This document shows, in pieces, positions 16,873 through 25,686 of a DNA stretch of 64,000 bases. Origin of the DNA: Methanolacinia petrolearia DSM 11571 (GTDB lineage: Archaea > Halobacteriota > Methanomicrobia > Methanomicrobiales > Methanomicrobiaceae). Each line of letters opens with the position of its first letter. Positions within the stretch are counted from its first letter, which is position 1. The notes beneath the pieces are model-generated. The model ran no database searches. It was not told where the DNA came from and saw only the letters and a program-made list of their open reading frames with translations. The stretch lies in contig NC_014507.1 of NCBI RefSeq assembly GCF_000147875.1, positions 2,666,001 through 2,730,000 of the forward strand. The letters run 5' to 3'. Position numbers and translations under genes: made by a program.

Positions 16873-17949
16873 TTATTCCTTTTTTGAAGCCATAAAAATC
16901 ATAATCGCGGCAAATACCACCGATATTATGAGTGTCACTGAAGACATCGGAGACTGTGTTTCCGTCGGAGTCGTCGTGGCTGTTGTTGCCTGCGTCTTTT
17001 CCGTCTGAACAGGTGTAACAGCAGTCTCTTCGGGCGTTGAAGCTGAGGTCGTTGCCACCTGCGTTACAACCAAGGTTGATGTAGGGGTCGGGGTATTGGT
17101 CTTTGTGGCCGTCGGAGTCGCCGTTTTTGTGGAAGTGGTTGCCGTGGGTGTCGGTGTAGAAGTCGATTTCAGCGAACTTAAAGTGGGAGTTATAGTCTCC
17201 CCCTCAATCGATCCCAGGTTGTCCTTCATTCCGTTGACATTGCACTCGGCCCACACCGTATAGCTTCCTGCATTATACTGGCTGTTTCCGGTATCCCATA
17301 CACATGTAAGCGTTCCGGAAGGAAGGAAATACTGTTGTGTCGTAGGATGAACGTTTACTATGCTAACCGACGCCCCGTTGCAGTTAATTAATGCGGTGAG
17401 AGTTGCACCCACCTGATTTCTAACCTTGACATCTATCCCGTCGTCACCGGATGTTACACCTGCTCTCTGGAATATCGGATACAGGTTCGAATCGATCCGA
17501 AAGTCGAGAGCCTCGCCCTTGACAATCTTTCCATTAGTTATATCAAAACTCTCACCGCCCGAGCGATATGCCCACAGGCGAAGATCAAGTGAAGGCTGAA
17601 GGACGCTTATGGAGGCATAGCTGTTTTTAGAGCCGTTGGGATATGAGTACCACAGGCCTAAACGGCTGGAGAAGACTGAGGGATCGACATAAAAGCTGTT
17701 TTTTGAAGGAGTTAACACATAATCCGGCGTACCGGTTGCCGGGTTGCCCCCGCCATAATATGCGAGCTGATCGTCAGATACTCCTCCCGAACTATAAAAG
17801 ACATCACTAGCAAGAACAAGGCCCTGTTCCCCGAGAAACACGCTGTCTCCCTCATGGATATTGGTAAGTACTGCGGCTGCAGGCGACACCATTGCCAGCG
17901 AAGAGACAATTACAAAAATTAACATTGCAAACCGTATTTTTGCATTCAT
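16873..17949 (-). CDS. DUF3821-like cell-surface protein with Thr/Pro stalk
   Basis: The 358-residue protein has a signal peptide ending SPAAA. An extracellular domain follows with INHEGDSVFLGEQGL-type features (here NIHEGDSVFLGEQGL) and a WSYPNGS segment, which I recognise as resembling the DUF3821 family of Methanomicrobiales. Next come a stalk of about 80 residues rich in Thr and Pro (for example TPTATKTNTPTPTSTL), a likely glycosylation region, and a C-terminal membrane helix with MASKKE. The ATG at 17949 is preferred over a TTG 24 bases earlier. It is probably attached to or near the S-layer. Confidence 0.75.
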   Translation of the reverse strand: MNAKIRFAMLIFVIVSSLAMVSPAAAVLTNIHEGDSVFLGEQGLVLASDVFYSSGGVSDDQLAYYGGGNPATGTPDYVLTPSKNSFYVDPSVFSSRLGLWYSYPNGSKNSYASISVLQPSLDLRLWAYRSGGESFDITNGKIVKGEALDFRIDSNLYPIFQRAGVTSGDDGIDVKVRNQVGATLTALINCNGASVSIVNVHPTTQQYFLPSGTLTCVWDTGNSQYNAGSYTVWAECNVNGMKDNLGSIEGETITPTLSSLKSTSTPTPTATTSTKTATPTATKTNTPTPTSTLVVTQVATTSASTPEETAVTPVQTEKTQATTATTTPTETQSPMSSVTLIISVVFAAIMIFMASKKE

Positions 17950-18075
17950 ATTATCACAAGCATTAGACAACAACTCTTCGGGCTTAACCGGTATTATGTT
18001 TTCCTGATGATTTAAATGGATTGACGAGAAATAATCTCCATGTTATCCAGTACGCCAGGGTGATTGGTGCCTGTT

Positions 18076-18921
18076 ATGGAGAAAGGAAGAATTATCCGCA
18101 TATTAATCCTTGTAGCTCTAATCGTTATCTCGATTGTTCTTTTTGCAAGCGGTGTAATATTCCCTGAGCAGCAGGGAGAAACCACTGAGCCCGATCAATT
18201 AATATCCGTTACTGCAGCTATCCAGGAGAGACTGGATACAATTGCAGGTGAAGTTGAGAAAGCTTCCTCCGGATTGTCTTCAGGTATAAACGGCGAAGAA
18301 GCAGAGAAGGTTCTGGATGATATTTTCAATGAAACTCCCGATGCAGTCTTTTTATATTCATTCTCGCCTGACGGGACTGTTGCAGAGGTAACTCCTGATT
18401 CATACAACATTTCATCGCTGAACATGAGCATCGCAGGGTTACCGGATTTATCCGGATCTGTGGTGCAGGGGCCTGCAATGACTGAAGTCGTTGAATACGG
18501 CGGCTACTACGTTTTTGAGATCGTTCGTCCGGTATATGATGAAGACGGAGAGAACATCGGAGGTGTTACAGCCGTTATAAACTCATTCAGTCTTCTCGAC
18601 GGGATTATAAATCCTGAAGAAAATGCATCGGGCAATACTTTTACAGTGATGCAGACCGATGGCCTGATACTTTATGATATGGATAAACGGCAGGTCGGTG
18701 CAAACCTCTTCACCGATGATATATTCAGCAGTTTCCCGAATCTGAGAAATCTTGGAGTCAGATTTACCACACAAAGCAGCGGGTACGGATCATATTCATA
18801 TTATCCGACCGGCAGCAGTGATGGGAGTCCTGTGAAGAAACTCGCATACTGGGATTCAGCAGGACTCTACGGGACCGAATGGCGGGTGATAATGTTTAAG
18901 GGGGCACTGGTCGCCGGATAA
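18076..18921 (+). CDS. membrane-anchored Cache sensor-domain protein
   Basis: This 281-residue protein has one N-terminal membrane helix (about 6-28) and an extracellular domain resembling a PDC/Cache sensor. Visible elements are an N-terminal coiled helix, GGYYVFEIVRPVYDEDGENIGGVTAVI and the second-lobe IDG-like MQTDGLILYDMDKRQVGANLF, ending GTEWRVIMFKG. There is no cytoplasmic output domain. The ATG at 18076 follows GGTG; a GTG four codons earlier is possible. A sensorless histidine kinase lies about 0.7 kb downstream and may be its partner, which is inference. It resembles the first Cache unit of the lipoprotein at 59.2-60.9 kb. Confidence 0.75.
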   Translation: MEKGRIIRILILVALIVISIVLFASGVIFPEQQGETTEPDQLISVTAAIQERLDTIAGEVEKASSGLSSGINGEEAEKVLDDIFNETPDAVFLYSFSPDGTVAEVTPDSYNISSLNMSIAGLPDLSGSVVQGPAMTEVVEYGGYYVFEIVRPVYDEDGENIGGVTAVINSFSLLDGIINPEENASGNTFTVMQTDGLILYDMDKRQVGANLFTDDIFSSFPNLRNLGVRFTTQSSGYGSYSYYPTGSSDGSPVKKLAYWDSAGLYGTEWRVIMFKGALVAG

Positions 18922-18953
18922 TAGAATCAGATAATATTATTATAATGACTTTT

Positions 18954-19595
18954 TTAATGCCAGTATTTCCTTATGTATAACTCATGGTTTTCCACAAGAG
19001 GCGTGAAGAACAGGAGGAGGAAAGGAACCAAGCATAGGCACAATATGAAATTTCCAAGAAACCATATCGAACTTACCAGGACGACGGAATCCCATGCGAT
19101 CTGGCCGCCCAGTGCAAGAGCAACCGGCCCCCATACAGCTCCCGCAATATTGTTGACAATAACCCCAAAGACCAGCAACACAATTACATCACGCCGGTTC
19201 CTTAACGCAGGGTCACACCCGAGTGCCCGGAATGCAACAAGCGGAATGAGGGCCTCCCAAAAATCCGTCAGTGACCATACGATGTTTAAATCCAAAGGAA
19301 GTCCGCTCAACAATCCCGCACCTATAAAACATCCGGCATATGCCGCAATAGCCCCGTACATTCCGAACCAGAGGGCGAAAACTATCATAAAAGCTATGCT
19401 CACGTAAAGATAGGCCGTGCCCGGGGCAAAATTAAACGAGAATACAACGAATTTAGCAATCAGGGCATTAGCACAGACCAGCAGGAAAAAAAGAGCGGCG
19501 TAAAGGTATTTTGGAACTTTTTTCTTCCTGTCTCCCTGATTATCGATCAGATGCAGTCCTGCAGCACCCTGACCGGGGTTCGGCGTATTCATCAA
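18954..19595 (-). CDS. polytopic membrane protein (MASE1- or ECF-like)
   Basis: The 213-residue protein has a hydrophilic N-terminus of about 28 residues, then roughly six membrane helices rich in Ala, Gly and aromatics. The GAIAAYAGCFIGAGLLSGLPLDLNI-like region (about residues 79-103) and the NNIAGAVWGP segment recall MASE1 or ECF-type sensory/transport domains found beside methanogen kinases. This assignment is tentative. It is divergent from the histidine kinase gene (37-base gap) and convergent with the Cache gene, and is plausibly part of the same sensory unit. Confidence 0.55.
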   Translation of the reverse strand: MMNTPNPGQGAAGLHLIDNQGDRKKKVPKYLYAALFFLLVCANALIAKFVVFSFNFAPGTAYLYVSIAFMIVFALWFGMYGAIAAYAGCFIGAGLLSGLPLDLNIVWSLTDFWEALIPLVAFRALGCDPALRNRRDVIVLLVFGVIVNNIAGAVWGPVALALGGQIAWDSVVLVSSIWFLGNFILCLCLVPFLLLFFTPLVENHELYIRKYWH

Positions 19596-19632
19596 TCAAT
19601 ATTAAAATTGATCGGGCATAAATATTAAACTG

Positions 19633-20589
19633 ATGAAAAGTCATTTTTCCGGCATACAATGGAAGAAAAAGATTTTTTATTATCTTTCATTTCCCCCGGT
19701 AAAGGCAATAATAATTACAATTATTCTCCTGGCTATTATGCTTCCCTACTGGATGCTTGCTGTTGAATGGGCAAAAACCGTACTTATGTCGCCGGATCAG
19801 CAATTCGCTTTTACGACCACTACTTTTCTCCTTGTACTTGTAATTGCGGACAGCGCATTTTTAGTTAGTTACTACCAGACCAGCCAAAAAAACGAACTTC
19901 AGAAGATCACTGAAGAGCTGAAGAGGAGTGAGGAGGCTCTTCTTAGTGCGAACAAGAAACTGGCTTTGCTTTCCGGAATTACCAGGCACGATATAAAAAA
20001 TCAGCTGGCAGCACTTGGAGGGTATATCGATCTCAGCCATTATTCCCTAAACAATCCTGAAAAAATGGAAGAGATTATTGAAAAAGAGATGAATATCGCC
20101 AGAATGATCAATAAAGAGATTGATTTTACGAAGGATTACGAGGATATGGGGGCATCAGCCCCGGTATGGAACAATCTCCACCAGATGATCAGGAGAGCAT
20201 CTTCCGGATCTTCTCTAGGAGAGGTTAAGATATCGGAGCACGATACAGATGTCGAAATCTATGCAGACCCACTCGTAGAGAAGGTCTTCTTCAATTTAAT
20301 CGACAACACCCTGAGGCATGGCGGAGACAATGTTTCAAAGATTGATATCTCCGTAAAAGCGGCTGAAGGCGGACTGAAAATATTATACACTGACGACGGG
20401 GAGGGAATTTCTTCATCCTTCAGGAATAACCTGTTTGCGAGAGGATATGGCAGGAATACGGGCCTTGGGTTATTCCTCTCAAAAGAGATCCTTTCCATAA
20501 CCGGAATCAGCATCCAGGAGACCGGCGACAGCAATTCGGGAGTATGCTTCGAAATTCAGGTTCCTCCCGGAGGATACCGTACCCTTTAG
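19633..20589 (+). CDS. membrane histidine kinase without sensor domain
   Basis: This 318-residue kinase has two membrane helices (about 23-46 and 59-80) joined by a short loop of about 12 residues, then a coiled coil (86-112). The H-box LLSGITRHDIKNQLAALGG has its phosphoacceptor at His119. The ATPase domain shows an N-box (FFNLIDNTLRHGGD), G1 (YTDDGEGIS) and G2 (GRNTGLGLFLSKEI). All catalytic elements are present, but there is no large extracellular or PAS domain, so input probably comes from another protein. No response regulator is adjacent. Confidence 0.88.
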   Translation: MKSHFSGIQWKKKIFYYLSFPPVKAIIITIILLAIMLPYWMLAVEWAKTVLMSPDQQFAFTTTTFLLVLVIADSAFLVSYYQTSQKNELQKITEELKRSEEALLSANKKLALLSGITRHDIKNQLAALGGYIDLSHYSLNNPEKMEEIIEKEMNIARMINKEIDFTKDYEDMGASAPVWNNLHQMIRRASSGSSLGEVKISEHDTDVEIYADPLVEKVFFNLIDNTLRHGGDNVSKIDISVKAAEGGLKILYTDDGEGISSSFRNNLFARGYGRNTGLGLFLSKEILSITGISIQETGDSNSGVCFEIQVPPGGYRTL

Positions 20590-20605
20590 AAACTGTTTAA
20601 TTTTA

Positions 20606-20646
20606 CATGAAAATCACGTTGTGATTTACATGAAACCTTTGTTTCA
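20606..20646. terminator. two overlapping hairpins between convergent genes
   Basis: CATGAAAATCAC-GTT-GTGATTTACATG (20606-20632) pairs AAATCAC with GTGATTT and CATG with CATG. It overlaps TGAAAC-CTTT-GTTTCA (20631-20646). Both stems lie between the convergent kinase and larE stops and may form a bidirectional terminator. A protein-binding palindrome is the alternative. Confidence 0.5.
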
Positions 20647-20677
20647 CAAACGCATTTTATACCCTGCTCATATATTT

Positions 20678-21469
20678 TCAGTCCAGACTCCCGCTGACAA
20701 AACCGCCGAGATCGAGAGTCACGAACTTAAAACCGTTCTGTTTTAGGAAAGACGAAATCTCACCCCTTTTTGAAATTATCAATCCAAAATCACCAGGATC
20801 AGTTTCAATCCTGGCTATGCCACCATGTTTCCTCACCCGTACCTGTCCCACGCCAAGCGATCTTATAAAATCCTCCGAGGATTCGATCTCCCCGAGGATT
20901 TCCTCTTTGAACCGGTTTTCGTAAGGTATCCGTGATGCAAGACAGGAGTAAGACGGCTTTTCACTGACCGGAAGCCCGTAGATCCTTGCAAGCTTCCGGA
21001 TGTCCTCTTTATCCATCCCGGCTTCAATGAAAGGATGGATGATTCCTGCCTCCCCCGATGCCTGGAACCCGGGTCTGAACTTTGCGAGATCCGAGATGTT
21101 GCTCCCGTCGGCTACATGCTCCAGACCAAGCATCTCTGCTTCCCGGAGGAGAAGACCGGACATCTTCTTTTTGCATATGTAACAGCGATCCCTTCCGTTC
21201 TCCCGGAACTCCGTATCCTCAAGAATATCTGATTTTATGACGGAGCATGGCAATGAAAGCGACTCGGCAAGCTCCAGTGCTTCTCTTATCTCAGAACGGG
21301 AGACAAGCGGCGAGTCTATGAGTGCACATGACATCCGGGCGGGAAGAACCTCCTTTGCTGCGACGGCAAGGACGGTGCTGTCTACACCTCCCGAATAGGA
21401 GACAAGGAGACTCCCGGCCGAATTGATGACGTCTTTCAGCTTTCTTATCTTTTCATCGAACGAATCCAT
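20678..21469 (-). CDS. larE: LarE-type ATP-dependent sulfur transferase
   Basis: The 263-residue PP-loop enzyme has SYSGGVDSTVLAVAA near its N-terminus, RDRCYICKKKMSGLL (a Cys-x-x-Cys pair) and KPSYSCLASRIPYENR. The Cys in SCLAS is the position that donates sulfur in the sacrificial LarE. Together with the CxxC pair it gives the three-cysteine pattern of the subgroup that carries a [4Fe-4S] cluster. LarE sulfurates the pyridinium dinucleotide in nickel-pincer cofactor synthesis, but no larB or larC is in the window. I start at ATG 21469; an ATG 14 codons earlier is possible. It is divergent from iscS. Confidence 0.85.
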   Translation of the reverse strand: MDSFDEKIRKLKDVINSAGSLLVSYSGGVDSTVLAVAAKEVLPARMSCALIDSPLVSRSEIREALELAESLSLPCSVIKSDILEDTEFRENGRDRCYICKKKMSGLLLREAEMLGLEHVADGSNISDLAKFRPGFQASGEAGIIHPFIEAGMDKEDIRKLARIYGLPVSEKPSYSCLASRIPYENRFKEEILGEIESSEDFIRSLGVGQVRVRKHGGIARIETDPGDFGLIISKRGEISSFLKQNGFKFVTLDLGGFVSGSLD

Positions 21470-21609
21470 GATATCGCGGACAATGGAATAACTTGACCGC
21501 TCCCACCGCATATTACTTCCGGCATTGAGAGATGAGGGAGAGAACCGATCGGATAATTTCTTTTTGTCTCAGATCGAGATTCTGTGCAGGACTTAAACAG
21601 AAGATCGAT

Positions 21610-22794
21610 ATGACCGAGGAAAAGAGATTCATATACATGGACAATGCAGCAACCACTCCCACCAGGAAGGAGGTGGTCGATGCCATGATACCCTATATGT
21701 CGGATAATTTCGGAAATCCGTCATCCCTTTACAGCATTGCTGAATTATCTGCCGAAGCAGTAGAGACAGCAAGATCACAGGTTGCATCCGCGATTGGTGC
21801 ATTGCCGAAGGAGATCTATTTCACATCCGGCGGAACCGAGGCCGACAACTGGGCGATCAAAGGCGTTGCATTTGCCAACAGAGACAAAGGCAATCATATC
21901 ATAACCTCGCAGGTAGAGCATCACGCAGTTCTCCATACAACCGAATGGCTTGAAAAACAGGGGTTCGAGGTAACTTACCTTCCAGTAGACAAATACGGCA
22001 TGGTCAGCCCCGGCGATGTCAGGGATGCAATTACCGATAAGACCATCCTGATCACGATAATGACGGCTAACAACGAGATCGGGACGATCATGCCGATAGC
22101 GGAGATCGGAAAGATTGCACGTGAAAAGGGCGTCCTTTTCCACACCGATGCTGTTCAGGCCGCAGGCCATATCCCTCTCGATGTCAGCGAAATGAACATC
22201 GACATGCTCTCGTTGTCAGGGCATAAATTCAGGGGACCGAAAGGAACAGGTGCACTCTATATCGGCAAAAGGGTGAAGATCGATCCGCTTATGCACGGCG
22301 GAGCACAGGAGAGGCACAGGAGGGCCGGCACAGAGAATGTTCCCGGAATAGTCGGGCTGGGAAAGGCCATCGAACTTTCGGCAGCAGAGATGGAAGAAGA
22401 ATCCGGAAGGATCTCTTCTCTTCGCGATATGCTGATTCAAAAACTCCTTGAAATTCCGAAGAGTTATCTGAACGGCCATCCTAAGATCAGGCTCCCGAAC
22501 AATGTGAATATCGTCTTTGAGTATATCGAAGGGGAATCAATTCTTCTAATGCTTAACCGGAGAGGGATATGTGCATCCACAGGCAGTGCGTGCAGTTCGA
22601 AATCTCTCGACCCCTCCCATGTCCTTATGGCATGTGGCCTGCCTCACGAGATCATACACGGATCGCTGAGACTTACGCTCGGGCACGATACCACCGAAGA
22701 TGATATTGAATATGTCGTGCAAAATATCCGCGAGGTAGTGCAGAAACTGCGGAACATGTCTCCGCTGACACCGCCTGAATTGAGAAACAACTGA
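21610..22794 (+). CDS. iscS: cysteine desulfurase
   Basis: This 394-residue PLP enzyme of the NifS/IscS family supplies persulfide sulfur for Fe-S clusters. It begins RFIYMDNAATTPTRKEVVDAM and contains SGGTEADNWAIKGV. The PLP lysine is in LSLSGHKFRGPKG and the catalytic cysteine loop is CASTGSACSSKSLDPSHVL. The ATG at 21610 is chosen because an upstream ATG at 21532 adds 26 residues of random composition. iscU begins nine bases after its stop, giving a minimal ISC pair. Confidence 0.95.
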   Translation: MTEEKRFIYMDNAATTPTRKEVVDAMIPYMSDNFGNPSSLYSIAELSAEAVETARSQVASAIGALPKEIYFTSGGTEADNWAIKGVAFANRDKGNHIITSQVEHHAVLHTTEWLEKQGFEVTYLPVDKYGMVSPGDVRDAITDKTILITIMTANNEIGTIMPIAEIGKIAREKGVLFHTDAVQAAGHIPLDVSEMNIDMLSLSGHKFRGPKGTGALYIGKRVKIDPLMHGGAQERHRRAGTENVPGIVGLGKAIELSAAEMEEESGRISSLRDMLIQKLLEIPKSYLNGHPKIRLPNNVNIVFEYIEGESILLMLNRRGICASTGSACSSKSLDPSHVLMACGLPHEIIHGSLRLTLGHDTTEDDIEYVVQNIREVVQKLRNMSPLTPPELRNN

Positions 22795-22803
22795 AAGAGG
22801 AGA

Positions 22804-23223
22804 ATGAAAATGTACAGCGATAAGGTTATGGATCACTTTGAAAATCCCAGGAACCAGGGAACGATCGAGGATGCCGACGGAATCGGAGAGGTAGGAAATC
22901 CCCAGTGCGGGGATATTATGAAGATATACATAAAGGTCAGGGACGACATCATCGAGGATGTGAAGTTCCAGACGTTCGGGTGCGGAGCTGCAATTGCATC
23001 CAGCAGCATGGCAACCGAGATGATAAAGGGAAAGACCGTCAAAGAGGCGTGGGATCTGTCCAACAAGGCCGTTGCAGAGGCTCTCGAAGGCCTTCCGCCC
23101 CAGAAACTTCACTGCTCCGTGCTGGCCGAAGAAGCGATCCATAAGGCTATCAATGACTACCGGGCGAAGAACGGCCTTGAGCCCTGGGAAGAGAAAGGCG
23201 GGCACCAGGAACATCACCATTAA
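22804..23223 (+). CDS. iscU: Fe-S cluster scaffold protein IscU/NifU-type
   Basis: The 139-residue scaffold has the three cluster ligands in GNPQCGD, FGCGAAIASSSM and KLHCSVL, with the Asp beside the first cysteine conserved. It accepts sulfur from IscS and iron to build [2Fe-2S] and [4Fe-4S] clusters in the cytoplasm. The C-terminal tail is His-rich (GGHQEHHH), which may help metal handling. It is in an operon with iscS. Confidence 0.95.
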   Translation: MKMYSDKVMDHFENPRNQGTIEDADGIGEVGNPQCGDIMKIYIKVRDDIIEDVKFQTFGCGAAIASSSMATEMIKGKTVKEAWDLSNKAVAEALEGLPPQKLHCSVLAEEAIHKAINDYRAKNGLEPWEEKGGHQEHHH

Positions 23224-23281
23224 TCGATTCAGGACATTTATATGTCATAATCTAAATAACAGGAACTACAGATCCTTTTTT

Positions 23282-23461
23282 ATGAAAAACGTTGATATGA
23301 AACTTGAAGGAAACATTCTCACGATTAAGGTAGACATCTCAAAGGATTTCGGGGAGTCGAAATCCGGGAAGTCAATCACAATCGCATCGACAGAAGGGAA
23401 TGTATCAATACCGGACAATGAAGAGATCAAGATCGGCCTGAACATCTACAGGAAGAAATAG
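23282..23461 (+). CDS. small conserved beta-rich protein of unknown function
   Basis: This 59-residue protein reads MKNVDMKLEGNILTIKVDIS then a KSGKSITIASTEGN core and a C-terminal KIGLNIYRKK. I recall a widespread prokaryotic family of about 60 residues with a SGKS(L/I)xVASTxGN core and a GLNxYxKK end; no function is known to me. It starts 58 bases after iscU and could be in the same transcript. A longer reading that begins inside iscU is rejected. Confidence 0.75.
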   Translation: MKNVDMKLEGNILTIKVDISKDFGESKSGKSITIASTEGNVSIPDNEEIKIGLNIYRKK

Positions 23462-23530
23462 TCTCCCGGACAAATCTCTTTTTTGGCATTTCCGAATTGT
23501 TTAAATCAAATCTGAACAATCAGTATTCGT

Positions 23531-23743
23531 ATGAAGAAGGTGTTCTTCCTGGGACTGGTGGCATTTGTTATGACAGCAACTGTTCTTTCAGGAGGGTGCA
23601 CGGCACTTGACCCCGGTGAAACGCTTTTCCTGGACGAACTTTATGGCAGCACCCCGACACAGACTCCGGATAATGCAGATTCGGGGGATCTGGATAAGAT
23701 TCCCGACGATGTGGAAAGGGTCGATAATAACAAAGACTGGTGA
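23531..23743 (+). CDS. small lipoprotein
   Basis: The 70-residue protein has a signal sequence (MKKVFFLGLVAFVMTATVL) and a lipobox LSGGC, so the mature protein would be a lipid-anchored peptide of about 45 residues. That peptide is acidic and Asp-rich (DKIPDDVERVDNNKDW), and no domain is recognisable. GTATGAAGAAGG marks the start. The function is unknown. Confidence 0.65.
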   Translation: MKKVFFLGLVAFVMTATVLSGGCTALDPGETLFLDELYGSTPTQTPDNADSGDLDKIPDDVERVDNNKDW

Positions 23744-23850
23744 TCCCTAAACGGAATCCACCCGAATTCAACCGCATTTTTAGCAGGATTTCACGAAAAA
23801 AATCTCTTAAGGCCTGAAATCAATATATGGTTTATGAGAAATTGTATTTT

Positions 23851-24474
23851 TTATTGATCTTTTTTCCTTCTTGACTGAAGATACGGGATCAGGAATATGA
23901 GTACAAGAGCCAGCCAGAACGACCCGAATGCAAACAGCATCTTCTCCTGGAAATCGTCATAGAATCTTGCTTCTGCATATTTTTTCATCTTCCATGAGAT
24001 TTCGGTGAAATTTCCGCTCTTATTTACCGAACCGCCAGTGGACACCATCCCGAGAAGCGGGTTGGATACCGAGTATTTATCCGGAAGATACAGCGTGATG
24101 TTATAGGATGAATCCATCAGGACGTTGAAATCATTGTTACTGAATGCCTGGTCGTACCCGACCGTATAGTTGCCTTTCTCAAACGAGATCGAATGCCATC
24201 CCTCCTCAAATCCGGCATCTTCACCCGACTCCCCGGAAAGCGAGATATTCGTGACATCCACAGAAACTTTCTCGCCCAGGTACCCGGGTTCCGTGAACTC
24301 ATACGCCTCAGCCCCCTGAATGGCGACTTCTGCATGAAAGAGGCTGCCGTTTTCCGCAACGTAATAATCCGCATCAAGAGCAGATGCAGGATAAAAAAAG
24401 GCTGCGAGAAGGATTAACGCAACACAGAGAGCAAGGATTCGAGATCCGCGTCTATCTCTGTCGGAGGTTCGCAT
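23851..24474 (-). CDS. single-pass membrane protein (DUF5803-like)
   Basis: This 207-residue protein has an N-terminal signal helix (ALCVALILLAAFFYPASA), an extracytoplasmic beta-rich domain of about 140 residues containing PDKYSVSNPLLGMVS, and a C-terminal membrane helix followed by QSRRKKDQ. The topology and NPLLG motif recall archaeal DUF5803 proteins; this is a tentative match. The only usable ATG lies 61 bases inside the 3' end of thrC, because the signal peptide is encoded within the overlap. Translation is therefore probably coupled to thrC. Confidence 0.65.
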   Translation of the reverse strand: MRTSDRDRRGSRILALCVALILLAAFFYPASALDADYYVAENGSLFHAEVAIQGAEAYEFTEPGYLGEKVSVDVTNISLSGESGEDAGFEEGWHSISFEKGNYTVGYDQAFSNNDFNVLMDSSYNITLYLPDKYSVSNPLLGMVSTGGSVNKSGNFTEISWKMKKYAEARFYDDFQEKMLFAFGSFWLALVLIFLIPYLQSRRKKDQ

Positions 24475-25616
24475 TGCCTGATCACCGTCTCCGGGTCCTT
24501 TAAAAGGTGACCCGTTACTACACAGACTATTCTCTCGTCCTTATCCAAAAGACCTTCCTCAGCCATTTTTTTAATGCCTGCAACAGAAGCGGCAGATGCG
24601 GGCTCCACACCTACACCCTCCTTTCTTGCGAGATCTCTCTGCATCGCAAGAATCTCCTCATCAGTAACGGAAAGAGCGGTTCCGTTGGTCTCCCTTATAG
24701 CACGAAGAGCCTTTTCGGCATTTACGGGCGCACCGATCCTTATGGCCGTTGCGATGGTCTCGGGATTCTTGTCAGGTATGACTTCCGGAAGCTTCTTCGA
24801 GATTGCATCTGCAACCGGCCTCGAACCTTCGGCCTGGACACCGGTCATCATCGGCATCGAGTCGATGAATCCGAGCTTTATAAGCTCCCCGAGACCCTTG
24901 TGAACCGCAGATATGTTGCCTGCGTTTCCTACCGGAAGAACCATCCTGTCCGGAACTCCTCCTAACTGGTCTATGGCCTCGAAACCGATGGTCTTCTGGC
25001 CTTCAAGACGGTAAGGGTTGACCGAATTGAGAAGATAGAGACCTTCCTTGATGCAGAGGTCATGGACCATCTCAAGCGCCCTGTCGAAGTTTCCGCGTAT
25101 TGCAATTACCTTTGCACCGTGCATAAGCGCCTGGGCAACCTTTCCGAGCGCAACCTTTCCCGCAGGAAGGAGCACGACTGACGGTATCCCGGCCTTTGCC
25201 GCATACTGTGCAAGGCTCGCCGACGTATTTCCCGTGCTTGCACAGGCGACGGTCTTCATCCCGAGCTGGAGCGCCATCGAGACCCCGACGGTCATCCCGC
25301 GGTCCTTGAACGAACCGGACGGGTTCATGCCCTCGTGCTTGGCATAGAGCTCCTTTAATCCGAGTTCTTCGCCTATTGTTTTCAGGTGATAGAGCGGAGT
25401 TCCGCCCTCCTGGAGGGTAACAGGCTCCCTGCTTACAGGCAGGAGTTCCTTATAGCGCCAGAGCTTCAGCGGGCGCGAGTCCCATTCCCGGCGCGAGACA
25501 TCTATCGTGTCGAAATCATATTCGACCGCAAGAAGGTGTCCGCACTTGCCACAGCGGTAAATTACCTCGTTCTGGTTGTATTCTGCACCGCAGTTTATAC
25601 AGACAAGACGAAACAT
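24414..25616 (-). CDS. thrC: threonine synthase
   Basis: The 400-residue PLP enzyme converts O-phosphohomoserine to threonine. It begins with a zinc-ribbon-like segment (CINCGAEYNQNEVIYRCGKCG) typical of archaeal ThrC. The PLP lysine follows in NPSGSFKDRGMTVGV, with the glycine loop LPVGNAGNISA further on. Archaeal thrC often stands alone, as here. A TATA-like CATATAACAT ends 25 bases before the ATG. Its 3' end overlaps the following membrane-protein gene by 61 bases. Confidence 0.95.
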   Translation of the reverse strand: MFRLVCINCGAEYNQNEVIYRCGKCGHLLAVEYDFDTIDVSRREWDSRPLKLWRYKELLPVSREPVTLQEGGTPLYHLKTIGEELGLKELYAKHEGMNPSGSFKDRGMTVGVSMALQLGMKTVACASTGNTSASLAQYAAKAGIPSVVLLPAGKVALGKVAQALMHGAKVIAIRGNFDRALEMVHDLCIKEGLYLLNSVNPYRLEGQKTIGFEAIDQLGGVPDRMVLPVGNAGNISAVHKGLGELIKLGFIDSMPMMTGVQAEGSRPVADAISKKLPEVIPDKNPETIATAIRIGAPVNAEKALRAIRETNGTALSVTDEEILAMQRDLARKEGVGVEPASAASVAGIKKMAEEGLLDKDERIVCVVTGHLLKDPETVIRQCEPPTEIDADLESLLSVLR

Positions 25617-25640
25617 GATTAAAAGTTTCTGTCCCCTGAG

Positions 25641-25650
25641 ATGTTATATG
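25641..25650 (-). promoter_or_regulatory. TATA box of thrC
   Basis: On the minus strand CATATAACAT lies 25-34 bases before the thrC ATG. This distance predicts a transcript that starts at or near the initiation codon. Confidence 0.45.
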
Positions 25651-25686
25651 TAGTGGACATTGCCCCGGCAAAGGCCGGAATGCGAA

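Noticed and set aside
25665..25678. Attenuator or riboswitch before thrC (CCGGC-AAAG-GCCGG hairpin)
   Set aside because: The stem has only five pairs, is followed by no T-run and lies upstream of the thrC TATA box, so it would not be in the thrC leader. It may be a weak terminator of the preceding gene.
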